From Gemmatimonadota bacterium (GTDB taxonomy: Bacteria; Gemmatimonadota; Gemmatimonadetes; Gemmatimonadales; GWC2-71-9): a DNA stretch of 6,833 bases. Every line of letters begins with the position of its first letter. Within the stretch, counting starts at the first letter, position 1. Below are positions 1 through 6,779 of the stretch, piece after piece. Under the pieces are notes generated by a model. That model made no database searches, was not told the DNA's origin, and was given only the letters and a program-made list of their open reading frames with translations. The stretch spans positions 1 to 6,833 of the forward strand of contig QHUE01000123.1 of NCBI GenBank assembly GCA_003221825.1, written 5' to 3'. The position numbers were made by a program, and so were the translations under genes.

Positions 1-177
1 GATTTCAATATCCGCTTCCACTGGATTCCGGTGATCGGCGACGACGTGTTCATCGTTTGGAACTCGGGGTACAGCACCAATCCGGCTACACGGTATCGCT
101 TCCCTTCCACGTCCTCCCTCACCAGGCAATTGAACGGCGCGTTCGTGGTGAAAGTCGTCCACCGCCTCACGCCATGA
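1..177 (+). CDS. C-terminal fragment of a DUF5916-like envelope protein (5' end outside window)
   Basis: Frame 1 is open from the window edge to a TGA at 175-177 and gives 58 residues, beginning DFNIRFHWIPVIGDDVFIVW and ending FVVKVVHRLTP. The pattern is an N-[IL]-R-x-H/R-[WY] strand, then a D-[DL]-[VL]-[FY]-[IV]-[VW]-[YW]-N strand, a loop, and a last strand of the type xFVVKxxxxF. It resembles the C-terminal beta-strands of DUF5916 proteins, which often carry an N-terminal carbohydrate-binding family 9-like domain and are predicted outer-membrane barrels. The last residues alternate hydrophobic and polar, as in a terminal barrel strand, but end in LTP rather than an aromatic residue. The stop overlaps the MFS start in an ATGA, so the two genes are probably co-transcribed and translationally coupled. 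The assignment is from recall of the family and rests on a short fragment; the function of DUF5916 proteins is not established. Confidence 0.6.
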   Translation, partial: DFNIRFHWIPVIGDDVFIVWNSGYSTNPATRYRFPSTSSLTRQLNGAFVVKVVHRLTP

Positions 178-1370
178 GCGGCAGTATGCTCCGAGCGCTG
201 CCCCCGGACGGACGGCTGTTGCTGCTCACGCGCTTCACGCGGTTGTTCGCATACGGGGCGTTGTCTGTCGTCTTGGTGCTGTATCTGACCGCGTTGGGTA
301 TCGGGACGCGGCAGATCGGTGTGCTGTTGACGCTGACGCTGGTGGGAGACACCGTCGTCTCACTCTGGCTGAGCACACGCGCGGATCGAATCGGGCGGCG
401 GCGCATGCTCATCGTCGGGGCGACGCTGATGGCGGCCGCGGGCGCCGCATTCGCGGTCACGCGCAACTTTCTCGTGCTCCTCGTCGCGGGCACGATCGGC
501 GTCATCAGTCCCAGCGGCAACGAGGTCGGACCGTTCCTCCCCATCGAGCAGGCCGCGCTTGCGCATGTGGTGCCGAGTGACCGGCGGACCGGCGTGTTCG
601 CCTGGTACACCTTGACCGGCGCGTTCGCGACCGCGCTCGGCTCACTCGGCGCCGGTGTGTTGTCCCAGGCGGTCCACTACCGGGGGGTCATCATCCTCTA
701 CGCTGCACTGGGTATCGTCCTCGCCCTCGCGTTTACACGTCTATCAACCGCCGCGGAGGTGCCGGCGCCCCAAGCCAGCACGTTCTTGGGCGTCGGCCGC
801 TCCCGTGCCGTGGTGCTGCGGCTCGCGGCTCTATTCGCGCTCGATTCGTTCGCCGGCGGATTCGTCGTGCAGAGCTTCGCGGCCTATTGGTTCTTCCTGC
901 GGTTCGGCGTCGATCCGGCGACGCTGGGCGCGATCTTCTTCGGGGCGAACCTGCTCGCGGGCTTCTCCGCCCTCGTGGCGTCCCGGCTGGCGGCGCGGTT
1001 TGGCCTCATCCGCACCATGGTGTTCACGCACCTGCCGTCCAACGTGTTGCTGATCCTCGTGCCGCTCATGCCGACCTTGCCACTCGCGGTGGCCGTGTTG
1101 TTCGCACGTTTCAGCATCAGCCAGATGGACGTGCCCACCCGGCAGTCATATCTCATGTCGGTCGTGAGCCCCGAGGAGCGGTCGGCTGCCGGGGGGATCA
1201 CCGGCGTGGCGCGAACCATCGGCGCCGGGCTCGCGCCGATATTTGCGGGGCTGCTGTTCTCACAGCCATCGTTGATCAACGTGCCCTTCTTCATAGCCGG
1301 CACGCTGAAGATCGTGTATGACCTGCTCCTGTATCGCGGCTTCGGCCGATCCGCACCTAATCCCGCTTGA
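174..1370 (+). CDS. MFS transporter, 12-TM type, substrate unknown
   Basis: A 398-residue inner-membrane secondary transporter of the major facilitator superfamily. Long hydrophobic segments run through the protein, with two six-helix halves on either side of a loop near residues 190-210. The loop 2-3 signature is clear: D71-R72-x-G74-R75-R76-R77 followed by M-L-I. A weaker copy lies at about 270-280 (SRLAARFG), in the loop 8-9 position. Two segments look family-specific: SPSGNEVGPFLPIEQA (112-127) after TM4, and MDVPTRQSYLMSVVSPEER (318-336) near TM10. Both occur in poorly characterised bacterial and archaeal MFS proteins, so no substrate can be named. The start is the ATG at 174, chosen because it overlaps the upstream stop as ATGA; an ATG at 186 is the alternative. 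No strong Shine-Dalgarno precedes either, which fits coupling. An in-frame TTG at 57 would only extend the protein into the upstream gene. The 3' end overlaps the convergent DUF1259 gene by 14 bp. Confidence 0.88.
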   Translation: MSGSMLRALPPDGRLLLLTRFTRLFAYGALSVVLVLYLTALGIGTRQIGVLLTLTLVGDTVVSLWLSTRADRIGRRRMLIVGATLMAAAGAAFAVTRNFLVLLVAGTIGVISPSGNEVGPFLPIEQAALAHVVPSDRRTGVFAWYTLTGAFATALGSLGAGVLSQAVHYRGVIILYAALGIVLALAFTRLSTAAEVPAPQASTFLGVGRSRAVVLRLAALFALDSFAGGFVVQSFAAYWFFLRFGVDPATLGAIFFGANLLAGFSALVASRLAARFGLIRTMVFTHLPSNVLLILVPLMPTLPLAVAVLFARFSISQMDVPTRQSYLMSVVSPEERSAAGGITGVARTIGAGLAPIFAGLLFSQPSLINVPFFIAGTLKIVYDLLLYRGFGRSAPNPA

Positions 1371-2232
1371 TATTCACCTCATCCAACGCGGCCCGCAGGC
1401 CACGCGCCACCTTGAGCGCGTCGCCTTCGCCCCAGAAATGCATGAACAGGAGTCGTGGCGACTCATTCAGCATGTGACTGTGCAGCGCCGTGACGGCGAT
1501 GCCGTTGGCGCGGAGCGTGCGCGAGACGGGATTCACTTCGCTGGCGATCAACACGAAGTCACCCGTGGCAACTGCGGTGGTGGCACCGATCGCCTGGAAG
1601 TTTATCGCGGTCGCCACGCCCATCGCCGGCGGGACCTCTATACTGTCCAGCATCACCGCCCCGGCTCGGGGGACGCTGACCTGATAGACGCCGCCGTTGG
1701 CCTTGCCGCGCACGCCGAGGATCTGTGCAATCTGCACCGTATCGAGGCCGAGCGGTGGCGGTGTACTTGTTGCCGGCGCGGGTGTCCTGGTCGTCGCCAG
1801 GGCTTCATGTACTGCCGTTGCCAGCGCAACGGGGCGTCCGCGGCCGCTAATATGGAGATACGCGACACGCGGCGATTCGCTCAGGAGGTGATTGTGCAGG
1901 GCCGTTTGCTCGATCTCGCCGCGCTGCAAGGCATCGACCACAGCTGTGACTTCGATCGGCAGCAGGACGAGATCGCCCATTAACATCACCGTGCTGTCGC
2001 TCGTCTGTTTGAACGCCACCCACGATCCCAGGGCGAGACTCGGTCGTACCTTGACCGCGCCCACTGTGACGTGAAGATCACTGCGCGGGAAGCCGACGCG
2101 GTAGGTTTCTCCTTGTAGATTGCCCGATCTGCCCAGCACACGGTCGATCGCCTTCCAATCCACCGGGGTTTGCGTATTCGCCTGCTGAAACCACAGGGTG
2201 AGCGTGCACAGAGTCGAGACGGCACTTGGCAT
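1357..2232 (-). CDS. DUF1259 (LppY/LpqO-type) tandem-repeat protein, predicted exported
   Basis: A 291-residue protein with two DUF1259 modules at about 25-148 and 162-288, joined by a Pro/Thr/Ala-rich linker (about 149-161). The modules align without gaps around their best motif: TALHNHLLSESPR...LH in the first and TALHSHMLNESPR...MH in the second. This gives HxHx3E and a third His eight residues after the Glu: H113, H115, E119, H127, and H251, H253, E257, H265. DUF1259 is named for mycobacterial LppY/LpqO lipoproteins and has no established activity; the motif suggests a metal site (inference). The first 20 residues are hydrophobic (PSAVSTLCTLTLW), like a weak signal peptide without basic residues and without a lipobox. 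The ATG at 2232 is preferred because GAGAG lies 5 nt upstream; an in-frame TTG at 2280 would add 16 residues including an Arg before the hydrophobic stretch. It is convergent with the MFS gene (14 bp overlap) and divergent from the peptidase-barrel gene. Confidence 0.85.
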   Translation of the reverse strand: MPSAVSTLCTLTLWFQQANTQTPVDWKAIDRVLGRSGNLQGETYRVGFPRSDLHVTVGAVKVRPSLALGSWVAFKQTSDSTVMLMGDLVLLPIEVTAVVDALQRGEIEQTALHNHLLSESPRVAYLHISGRGRPVALATAVHEALATTRTPAPATSTPPPLGLDTVQIAQILGVRGKANGGVYQVSVPRAGAVMLDSIEVPPAMGVATAINFQAIGATTAVATGDFVLIASEVNPVSRTLRANGIAVTALHSHMLNESPRLLFMHFWGEGDALKVARGLRAALDEVNIKRD

Positions 2233-2321
2233 GTGAACTCTCGTGGTTGGATGTACGTTGAGGATAGGACTTGAGTCCAATACCTGGTGCCGAACCCGGA
2301 GTATGGGGGTAATCCTAGGAC
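2233..2321. promoter_or_regulatory. Divergent intergenic region between the DUF1259 and peptidase-barrel genes
   Basis: These 89 bp must hold the promoters of both flanking genes. Two short palindromes are visible: GGACTTGAGTCC at 2267-2278 (5-bp arms around TG) and TCCTAGGA at 2313-2320, the latter touching the + strand start codon. TTGAG occurs twice, at 2258-2262 and 2271-2275. No -35/-10 pair with good matches and normal spacing could be picked on either strand; the best minus-strand hexamer, TTGGAC (2280-2275), has only weak -10 candidates downstream. GAGAG just upstream of the minus-strand ATG at 2232 is a plausible ribosome binding site. On the + strand the AGGA at 2317-2320 lies only 1 nt from the ATG, so translation there may use the GGGGGT at 2305-2310 or no strong Shine-Dalgarno. 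Confidence 0.35.
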
Positions 2322-5300
2322 ATGAACACCATTGCTCGCGTCACGATGCTGCTGGGCGCGCTGAGTCTCGTCGTGTCTACAGCGCCAGCCCAATACTTCG
2401 GCCGCAACGCCGTCCAGTATAGACGCTTCCAGTTCAAGATCCTCAAAACGCAGCACTTCGACATCTACTTCTATGATAAAGAAGCGGCGGCCGCCGCCGA
2501 GGCAGGCCGCATGGCTGAGCGGTGGTACATCCGAATATCGACCGTGCTGCGCCACCAGCTCAGCGGCCGGCAGCCGCTGATTCTCTACTCGGATCACCCC
2601 GACTACAATCAGACGAATATCCTTCCGGTGGAGGGGAGCGAAGGTATCACGGAGAGCCTCAAGCGACGCATCATTCTGCCGATAGGTGCATCGCTGGCCG
2701 AAACCGACCACGTGATCGGCCACGAGCTGACGCACGCGTTCCAGTATGACATCACCGGCGTCGGTCGCGGCAATGTGGCCACAGCCTTCAACCGCGTTCC
2801 CCTGTGGTTCATCGAAGGGATGGCCGAGTACGTCTCGCTCGGCAACGTCGATCCCAACACGACGATGTGGATGCGCGACGCGGTGCGGCGCGGCGAGCTC
2901 CCGAGTTTCAGAGATCTCGAGAACCCCCGGTACTTCCCGTACCGCTGGGGTCAGTCGTTCTGGTCGTATCTGGGCGGCACGTACGGCGATGACATCGTCG
3001 GCGCGCTGCTGCGCTCGGCCGGCCGCAGCGGCAACGTACAGGCGGCGCTCGAGCAGATCACGCACCGGCCCGCCGATAGCCTCATTGCCGACTGGCATCG
3101 CGAGCTGACGCAGGCCGCACAGCCCGTCGCGGTTGCCACCGGTGTGTCGCTGCCGACGGACCAGAAAGAACGGCTGCAGGCGCGGCTGACTCCCGCCACG
3201 ACCGCCGGCGCGCGATCGCTGGTGAGCCCAGGAAAGGAACAGCACTACAACCTCGCGCCGGCCTTGAGCCCCGACGGCACGCGCATGGTCTACATGTCGG
3301 ACGTGGGACTGTTTTCGATCGACATGTACCTCGCCGACGCGGAGAGCGGCCGGACGATCCGCAAGCTCGTGTCCTCGACCCGCGATCCGCACCTCGAGAG
3401 CCTGCAGTTCATCAACTCCGCGGGCGCCTGGGATGCCGACGGGAGCCGCTTCGTGTTCGGTGCGGTGGTGACCGGCGACCCGGCGCTCCGCATCGTGAAG
3501 GGCGATAACGGCGACTTGATCAAGGAGATCAAGTTTCCGTCGTTCGGCGAGATCTTCAGTCCGACGTGGTCGCCCGACGGGAAAATGATTGCGTTCAGCG
3601 CGCAAGTCGGAGGGCTCACCGATCTCTTTACGTACGATCTCGAGAGTGGCCAGCTCCAGCGCTTGACCGACGACCCCTACGCCGACCTCGAGCCGGCGTG
3701 GTCACCCGACGGCTCGCAAATCGCGTTCGTGACCGACCGCTTCACCACGTCGCTGGAGCGTCTGTCGTACGGCGACTATCAGCTCGCCGTGATCGACGCG
3801 CGGCCCGGCGGCCAGATCCGCCAGCTTCCGCGTCTCACCAACGCCAAGCACATCAATCCGCAGTGGAGTCCTGACGGGAAGAGCCTCTATTTCCTGGGAG
3901 ATCCAGGCGGGATTACGAACGTGTATCGCCTGGCGCTCGGTGACGGCGCCATTCGGCAGGTGACGAACGTCTTCTCGGGCGTCAGCGGCATCACGTCGTT
4001 GAGCCCCGCGCTCAGTATCGCGCAAAAGGCGCCGCGCGCCGTGTTTACCGTGTATTCGGGCGGCGGCTACGCGGTCCAGGTCATCGACGATCTGCAGGCG
4101 CTGGCGGGTGGACCGATCACCGAGCTGCCCAAATCGGCGGCTGCCCTGCCCCCGCTCGAGCGCGCGCAGATCGGGACCGGCATCGCGGAGGTGATCAAGG
4201 ATCCCGCGCCGGGGTTGCCGCCGGAGAGTGCGGTCACCATCAGCAGTACGACCAAGGCCTACCACCCCAAGCTGTCGCTCGATTTTGTCTCACAACCCTC
4301 CCTGGCAATCGCAGCCGACCGCTTCGGCACATACGTCGGCGGGGGTGTCACGCTGTACTGGAGCGACATGCTCGGGGACCACAATCTCGTGACGATGGCG
4401 CAGTTCAACGGCAGGATCTCGGATTTTGCGGCGCTGGTCGGCTACGCCAATCGTACGCGGCGTTTGAATTGGAGTATCGGCGCTGAGCAGATCCCCTACA
4501 TCGTCGGCGGGATTGGTTCCGATTGTGGCTTCACCAACGGTCCCACCTGCCAGGAGCAGATCGAACGGTTTAAGCAAACGAACCGAGACCTGACGGGCTT
4601 TGTCGCGTATCCATTCAACCGCTCGGACCGCGTCGAATTCTCCGCCGGCCTCGAGCAGATCACGTTCGCCCACGAGATTCGGACACTGACTTTCGATAAC
4701 GGTACGTTCCAGCAAATCGGCGATTCGACCGCGCATCTCCCGGTGCCTGGGAATCTGAACCTTGGCGTCACGACCGCCGCCATGGTTCATGACAATTCGT
4801 ACTTCGGCGCGACCGGCCCGATTCTCGGCAGCCGCTGGCGGCTCGAGGCCGATCCGACATTTGGCAGCCTCCAGTTCGTCACCGCGATCGCGGATTATCG
4901 CAAGTACATCATGCCCCTGCGGCCATTCACACTCGCCGGCCGCATCGTGCATGTGGGTCGCTATGGTCGCGACGCTGACAACGACATCACCAATAATGGC
5001 ATCCTGTATCCGCTGTTCATTGGTTATCCAAGTTTTGTGCGCGGCTATGATCTGGGAAGCTTCGCCGCCGGCGAATGCAGTAACGCGACCTCGTTGTTGT
5101 CGTGCCCCGTGTTCCAGCAACTCCTCGGAAGCAAGATACTCGTGGGGAACGTCGAGCTTCGTTTTCCGCCGTTCGGCTTACTCGGTCTCGGTGGCGGCTA
5201 TTACGGGATCCTCCCAATCGACGCTGGAATCTTCTACGACGCGGGCGTCGCCTGGACCGGTTCTCAGGGAGCGCAGCTCTTCGGCAACGGCCCGCGGAAA

Positions 5301-5435
5301 ATCGTCCGCAGCGCGGGGGTGTCGTTTCGGATGAACCTGTTGGGCTACGCAATCGGTCAGATGGATGTCGTCCATCCGTTCGATCGGCCGCAGAAAAACT
5401 GGTTGCTGCGGTTCAGTCTGACCCAAGGGTTCTAA
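2322..5435 (+). CDS. Secreted zinc metallopeptidase - TolB-like propeller - Omp85-type barrel fusion
   Basis: A 1037-residue envelope protein with four parts. Residues 1-23 are a signal peptide (hydrophobic TMLLGALSLVV, cleavage after A-P-A23 before Q24). Residues about 40-265 resemble a peptidase MA-like gluzincin domain: H134-E-L-T-H138 for zinc and catalysis, with E165 in the WFIEGMAEY segment as probable third ligand. Residues about 300-600 hold at least five PD40/TolB-type propeller blades, with SPDG-like cores at 316, 371, 417, 461 and 516 and one degenerate blade near 557-580. A Pro-rich linker leads to about 650-1037, a beta-barrel with V906-R-G-Y909, matching the VRG[F/Y] loop-6 motif of Omp85/BamA. 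Its 388 residues are about right for a 16-stranded barrel, and the protein ends on Phe after alternating hydrophobics (LLRFSLTQGF), like an outer-membrane assembly signal. No POTRA domain is seen. The peptidase and propeller should therefore face the periplasm. The only four cysteines lie in the barrel (735/743, 919/928). The substrate is unknown. Confidence 0.85.
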   Translation: MNTIARVTMLLGALSLVVSTAPAQYFGRNAVQYRRFQFKILKTQHFDIYFYDKEAAAAAEAGRMAERWYIRISTVLRHQLSGRQPLILYSDHPDYNQTNILPVEGSEGITESLKRRIILPIGASLAETDHVIGHELTHAFQYDITGVGRGNVATAFNRVPLWFIEGMAEYVSLGNVDPNTTMWMRDAVRRGELPSFRDLENPRYFPYRWGQSFWSYLGGTYGDDIVGALLRSAGRSGNVQAALEQITHRPADSLIADWHRELTQAAQPVAVATGVSLPTDQKERLQARLTPATTAGARSLVSPGKEQHYNLAPALSPDGTRMVYMSDVGLFSIDMYLADAESGRTIRKLVSSTRDPHLESLQFINSAGAWDADGSRFVFGAVVTGDPALRIVKGDNGDLIKEIKFPSFGEIFSPTWSPDGKMIAFSAQVGGLTDLFTYDLESGQLQRLTDDPYADLEPAWSPDGSQIAFVTDRFTTSLERLSYGDYQLAVIDARPGGQIRQLPRLTNAKHINPQWSPDGKSLYFLGDPGGITNVYRLALGDGAIRQVTNVFSGVSGITSLSPALSIAQKAPRAVFTVYSGGGYAVQVIDDLQALAGGPITELPKSAAALPPLERAQIGTGIAEVIKDPAPGLPPESAVTISSTTKAYHPKLSLDFVSQPSLAIAADRFGTYVGGGVTLYWSDMLGDHNLVTMAQFNGRISDFAALVGYANRTRRLNWSIGAEQIPYIVGGIGSDCGFTNGPTCQEQIERFKQTNRDLTGFVAYPFNRSDRVEFSAGLEQITFAHEIRTLTFDNGTFQQIGDSTAHLPVPGNLNLGVTTAAMVHDNSYFGATGPILGSRWRLEADPTFGSLQFVTAIADYRKYIMPLRPFTLAGRIVHVGRYGRDADNDITNNGILYPLFIGYPSFVRGYDLGSFAAGECSNATSLLSCPVFQQLLGSKILVGNVELRFPPFGLLGLGGGYYGILPIDAGIFYDAGVAWTGSQGAQLFGNGPRKIVRSAGVSFRMNLLGYAIGQMDVVHPFDRPQKNWLLRFSLTQGF

Positions 5436-6773
5436 TCAGCGCACCGGCAATCCGCTGGGCACCGCGGCCGGCGCGAGTCCCGAGAGGTCGCGCGCTGCGG
5501 GATCTGTCAGCGACTTGAGGAACGCCACGAGTTCACGCTGTTCGGTCTCCGTCAGCTGCAGCGGCGTCCGCAGCTGGAACTCGAGCGTGCTGAGGATGCT
5601 ATCGATCGTCGCCTGACCGCCGTGGTAGCTGCTTTGAAACGCCGCGGGCAGCGTCGCGGGATCGAAATTGCGCAACGATTTTGGTACGTCGTTGTAGTGT
5701 GCGACCACCGACTCGAGCGTCGAGAACGTGCCGTCGTGAAAGTACGGCGCCGTCAGCTCGACATTTCGGAGCGGCGGCACGCGAAACGCGAACTGATAGA
5801 ACTGATTGTTGGGCAGTGCTCCGCGGCCGAGGTCGAGCGGCGCACCCTGCCCCACTCCGGGCCCGAGCTGCGGCACCCCACTGTTCGAGAAGGATTGCCC
5901 GCCCAGGAAGGGGCCGTTGTGGCAGCTCGCGCAGCGCGCCTGGGTGAAGAACAGGATGCCGCCCTGCTTCTCCTCCACGTTCAGCGCGTCGTCCTGGCGC
6001 CGCAGATACCGGTCGAACGGCGAGTTGGTCTTGGTCAATGCGTCCAGCTCAAAGGCCGCGATCGCCGTGGCGGCGTCCTTGAACGTGAGATTGGACGCCG
6101 AGGTTTGGAAGGCCGCGCGAAACAGGGTGTCATATTTCGGGATCGCGCGCAGGCGCTGCATCACCGCCTCCCAGATCTGTTCCGGCTGGCTGTCGCTGAT
6201 CGCCGCCAGCTCGTTGGGATTCCCGAACACGTCGCGGTCGCCCGGTTCACCCCGCATTTCGCGCCGGTTCAGCACGGGCATCATCGCCTGCGCCGCAATC
6301 ACATTCGGTAAGTCGGGCGGCAGGTTGACCTCGGGCGGCTGCGGGCCAAAGCGTGACAGCCGGCCGTCCCAGAAGATGTAGAACAAGCCGATCCCGCTGT
6401 TGAGCAGCGACGGTGCATTGCGCGGCACGAACACGCGTCCGGGACCGAGCACGCGCGCGGTCCCCGTTCCCGTCCCACCGGTTCCGATCGCGAGTGGCAG
6501 GCCGTCCGCCATGTGCAGGGACGGCTCGTGGCACGTCGCGCACGCGATGTCGCGGTTGCCGCTCAAGATCTTGTCGAACATCAGCGCGCGTCCCAGGGCG
6601 ATGAGCGCCGTGTCCTGCAGCGGCGGGTTGCCAATCGGGACGACGTTCCACTGGCCGATGGCGCGGCGGAGCTGCGCGTCGAGCGATTGCGGGAACGACG
6701 CCGGTGGCGTCTCGTCGCACGCCGCCGCGAGCACCACAGCCACGACACCCAGCGGTCCGACAGAAAGCCTCAT
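5436..6773 (-). CDS. Diheme cytochrome c peroxidase / MauG-family protein, possible lipoprotein
   Basis: A 445-residue protein with two c-type heme sites, C78-A-T-C81-H82 and C281-A-S-C284-H285, spaced as in bacterial diheme peroxidases. Other family segments are visible: HMADG (87-91), RNAPSLLNS (118-126), FWDGR (134-138), AAQAMMPV and EMRG (160-175), and RVPPLRNVELTAPYFHDG (331-348). Such proteins reduce hydrogen peroxide with electrons from small cytochromes or blue copper proteins, or, like MauG, oxidise protein side chains. Y360 sits where classic peroxidases have the Met ligand of the high-potential heme, as in MauG. The usual Glu about nine residues after the Trp of FWDGR is replaced by P144. 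The leader VVAVVLAAAC19 resembles a lipobox, but with Ala rather than Leu at -3; C19 is the only Cys outside the heme motifs. The ATG at 6773 has a strong GGAGGG 7 nt upstream. The stop directly abuts that of the convergent peptidase-barrel gene. The peroxidase label may not be the true activity. Confidence 0.92.
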   Translation of the reverse strand: MRLSVGPLGVVAVVLAAACDETPPASFPQSLDAQLRRAIGQWNVVPIGNPPLQDTALIALGRALMFDKILSGNRDIACATCHEPSLHMADGLPLAIGTGGTGTGTARVLGPGRVFVPRNAPSLLNSGIGLFYIFWDGRLSRFGPQPPEVNLPPDLPNVIAAQAMMPVLNRREMRGEPGDRDVFGNPNELAAISDSQPEQIWEAVMQRLRAIPKYDTLFRAAFQTSASNLTFKDAATAIAAFELDALTKTNSPFDRYLRRQDDALNVEEKQGGILFFTQARCASCHNGPFLGGQSFSNSGVPQLGPGVGQGAPLDLGRGALPNNQFYQFAFRVPPLRNVELTAPYFHDGTFSTLESVVAHYNDVPKSLRNFDPATLPAAFQSSYHGGQATIDSILSTLEFQLRTPLQLTETEQRELVAFLKSLTDPAARDLSGLAPAAVPSGLPVR

Positions 6774-6779
6774 GGTGTT

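Noticed and set aside
57..173. N-terminal extension of the MFS protein from a TTG at 57
   Set aside because: It would overlap the end of the upstream gene in another frame, and the extra 39 residues look non-hydrophobic and non-family. The ATGA start at 174 is far more typical.
1318..1983. Plus-strand open frame (221 codons) opposite the DUF1259 gene
   Set aside because: The translation is Arg/His/Cys-rich and low in plausible structure, while the minus strand gives two clean DUF1259 repeats.
2233..2280. TTG start at 2280 for the DUF1259 protein
   Set aside because: It adds 16 residues without family resemblance and has a poorly spaced Shine-Dalgarno. The ATG at 2232 has GAGAG 5 nt upstream. 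It remains possible because the longer leader would supply a basic residue.
1986..3605. Long minus-strand open frame (539 codons) crossing the divergent promoter region
   Set aside because: It is antisense to the well-supported peptidase-barrel gene and overlaps the DUF1259 gene in another frame. Its translation is Arg/His-rich with no recognisable domain, typical of shadow frames in GC-rich DNA.
4290..5120. Minus-strand open frame (276 codons) inside the barrel region
   Set aside because: It is a shadow of the barrel coding sequence; no domain or plausible start context.
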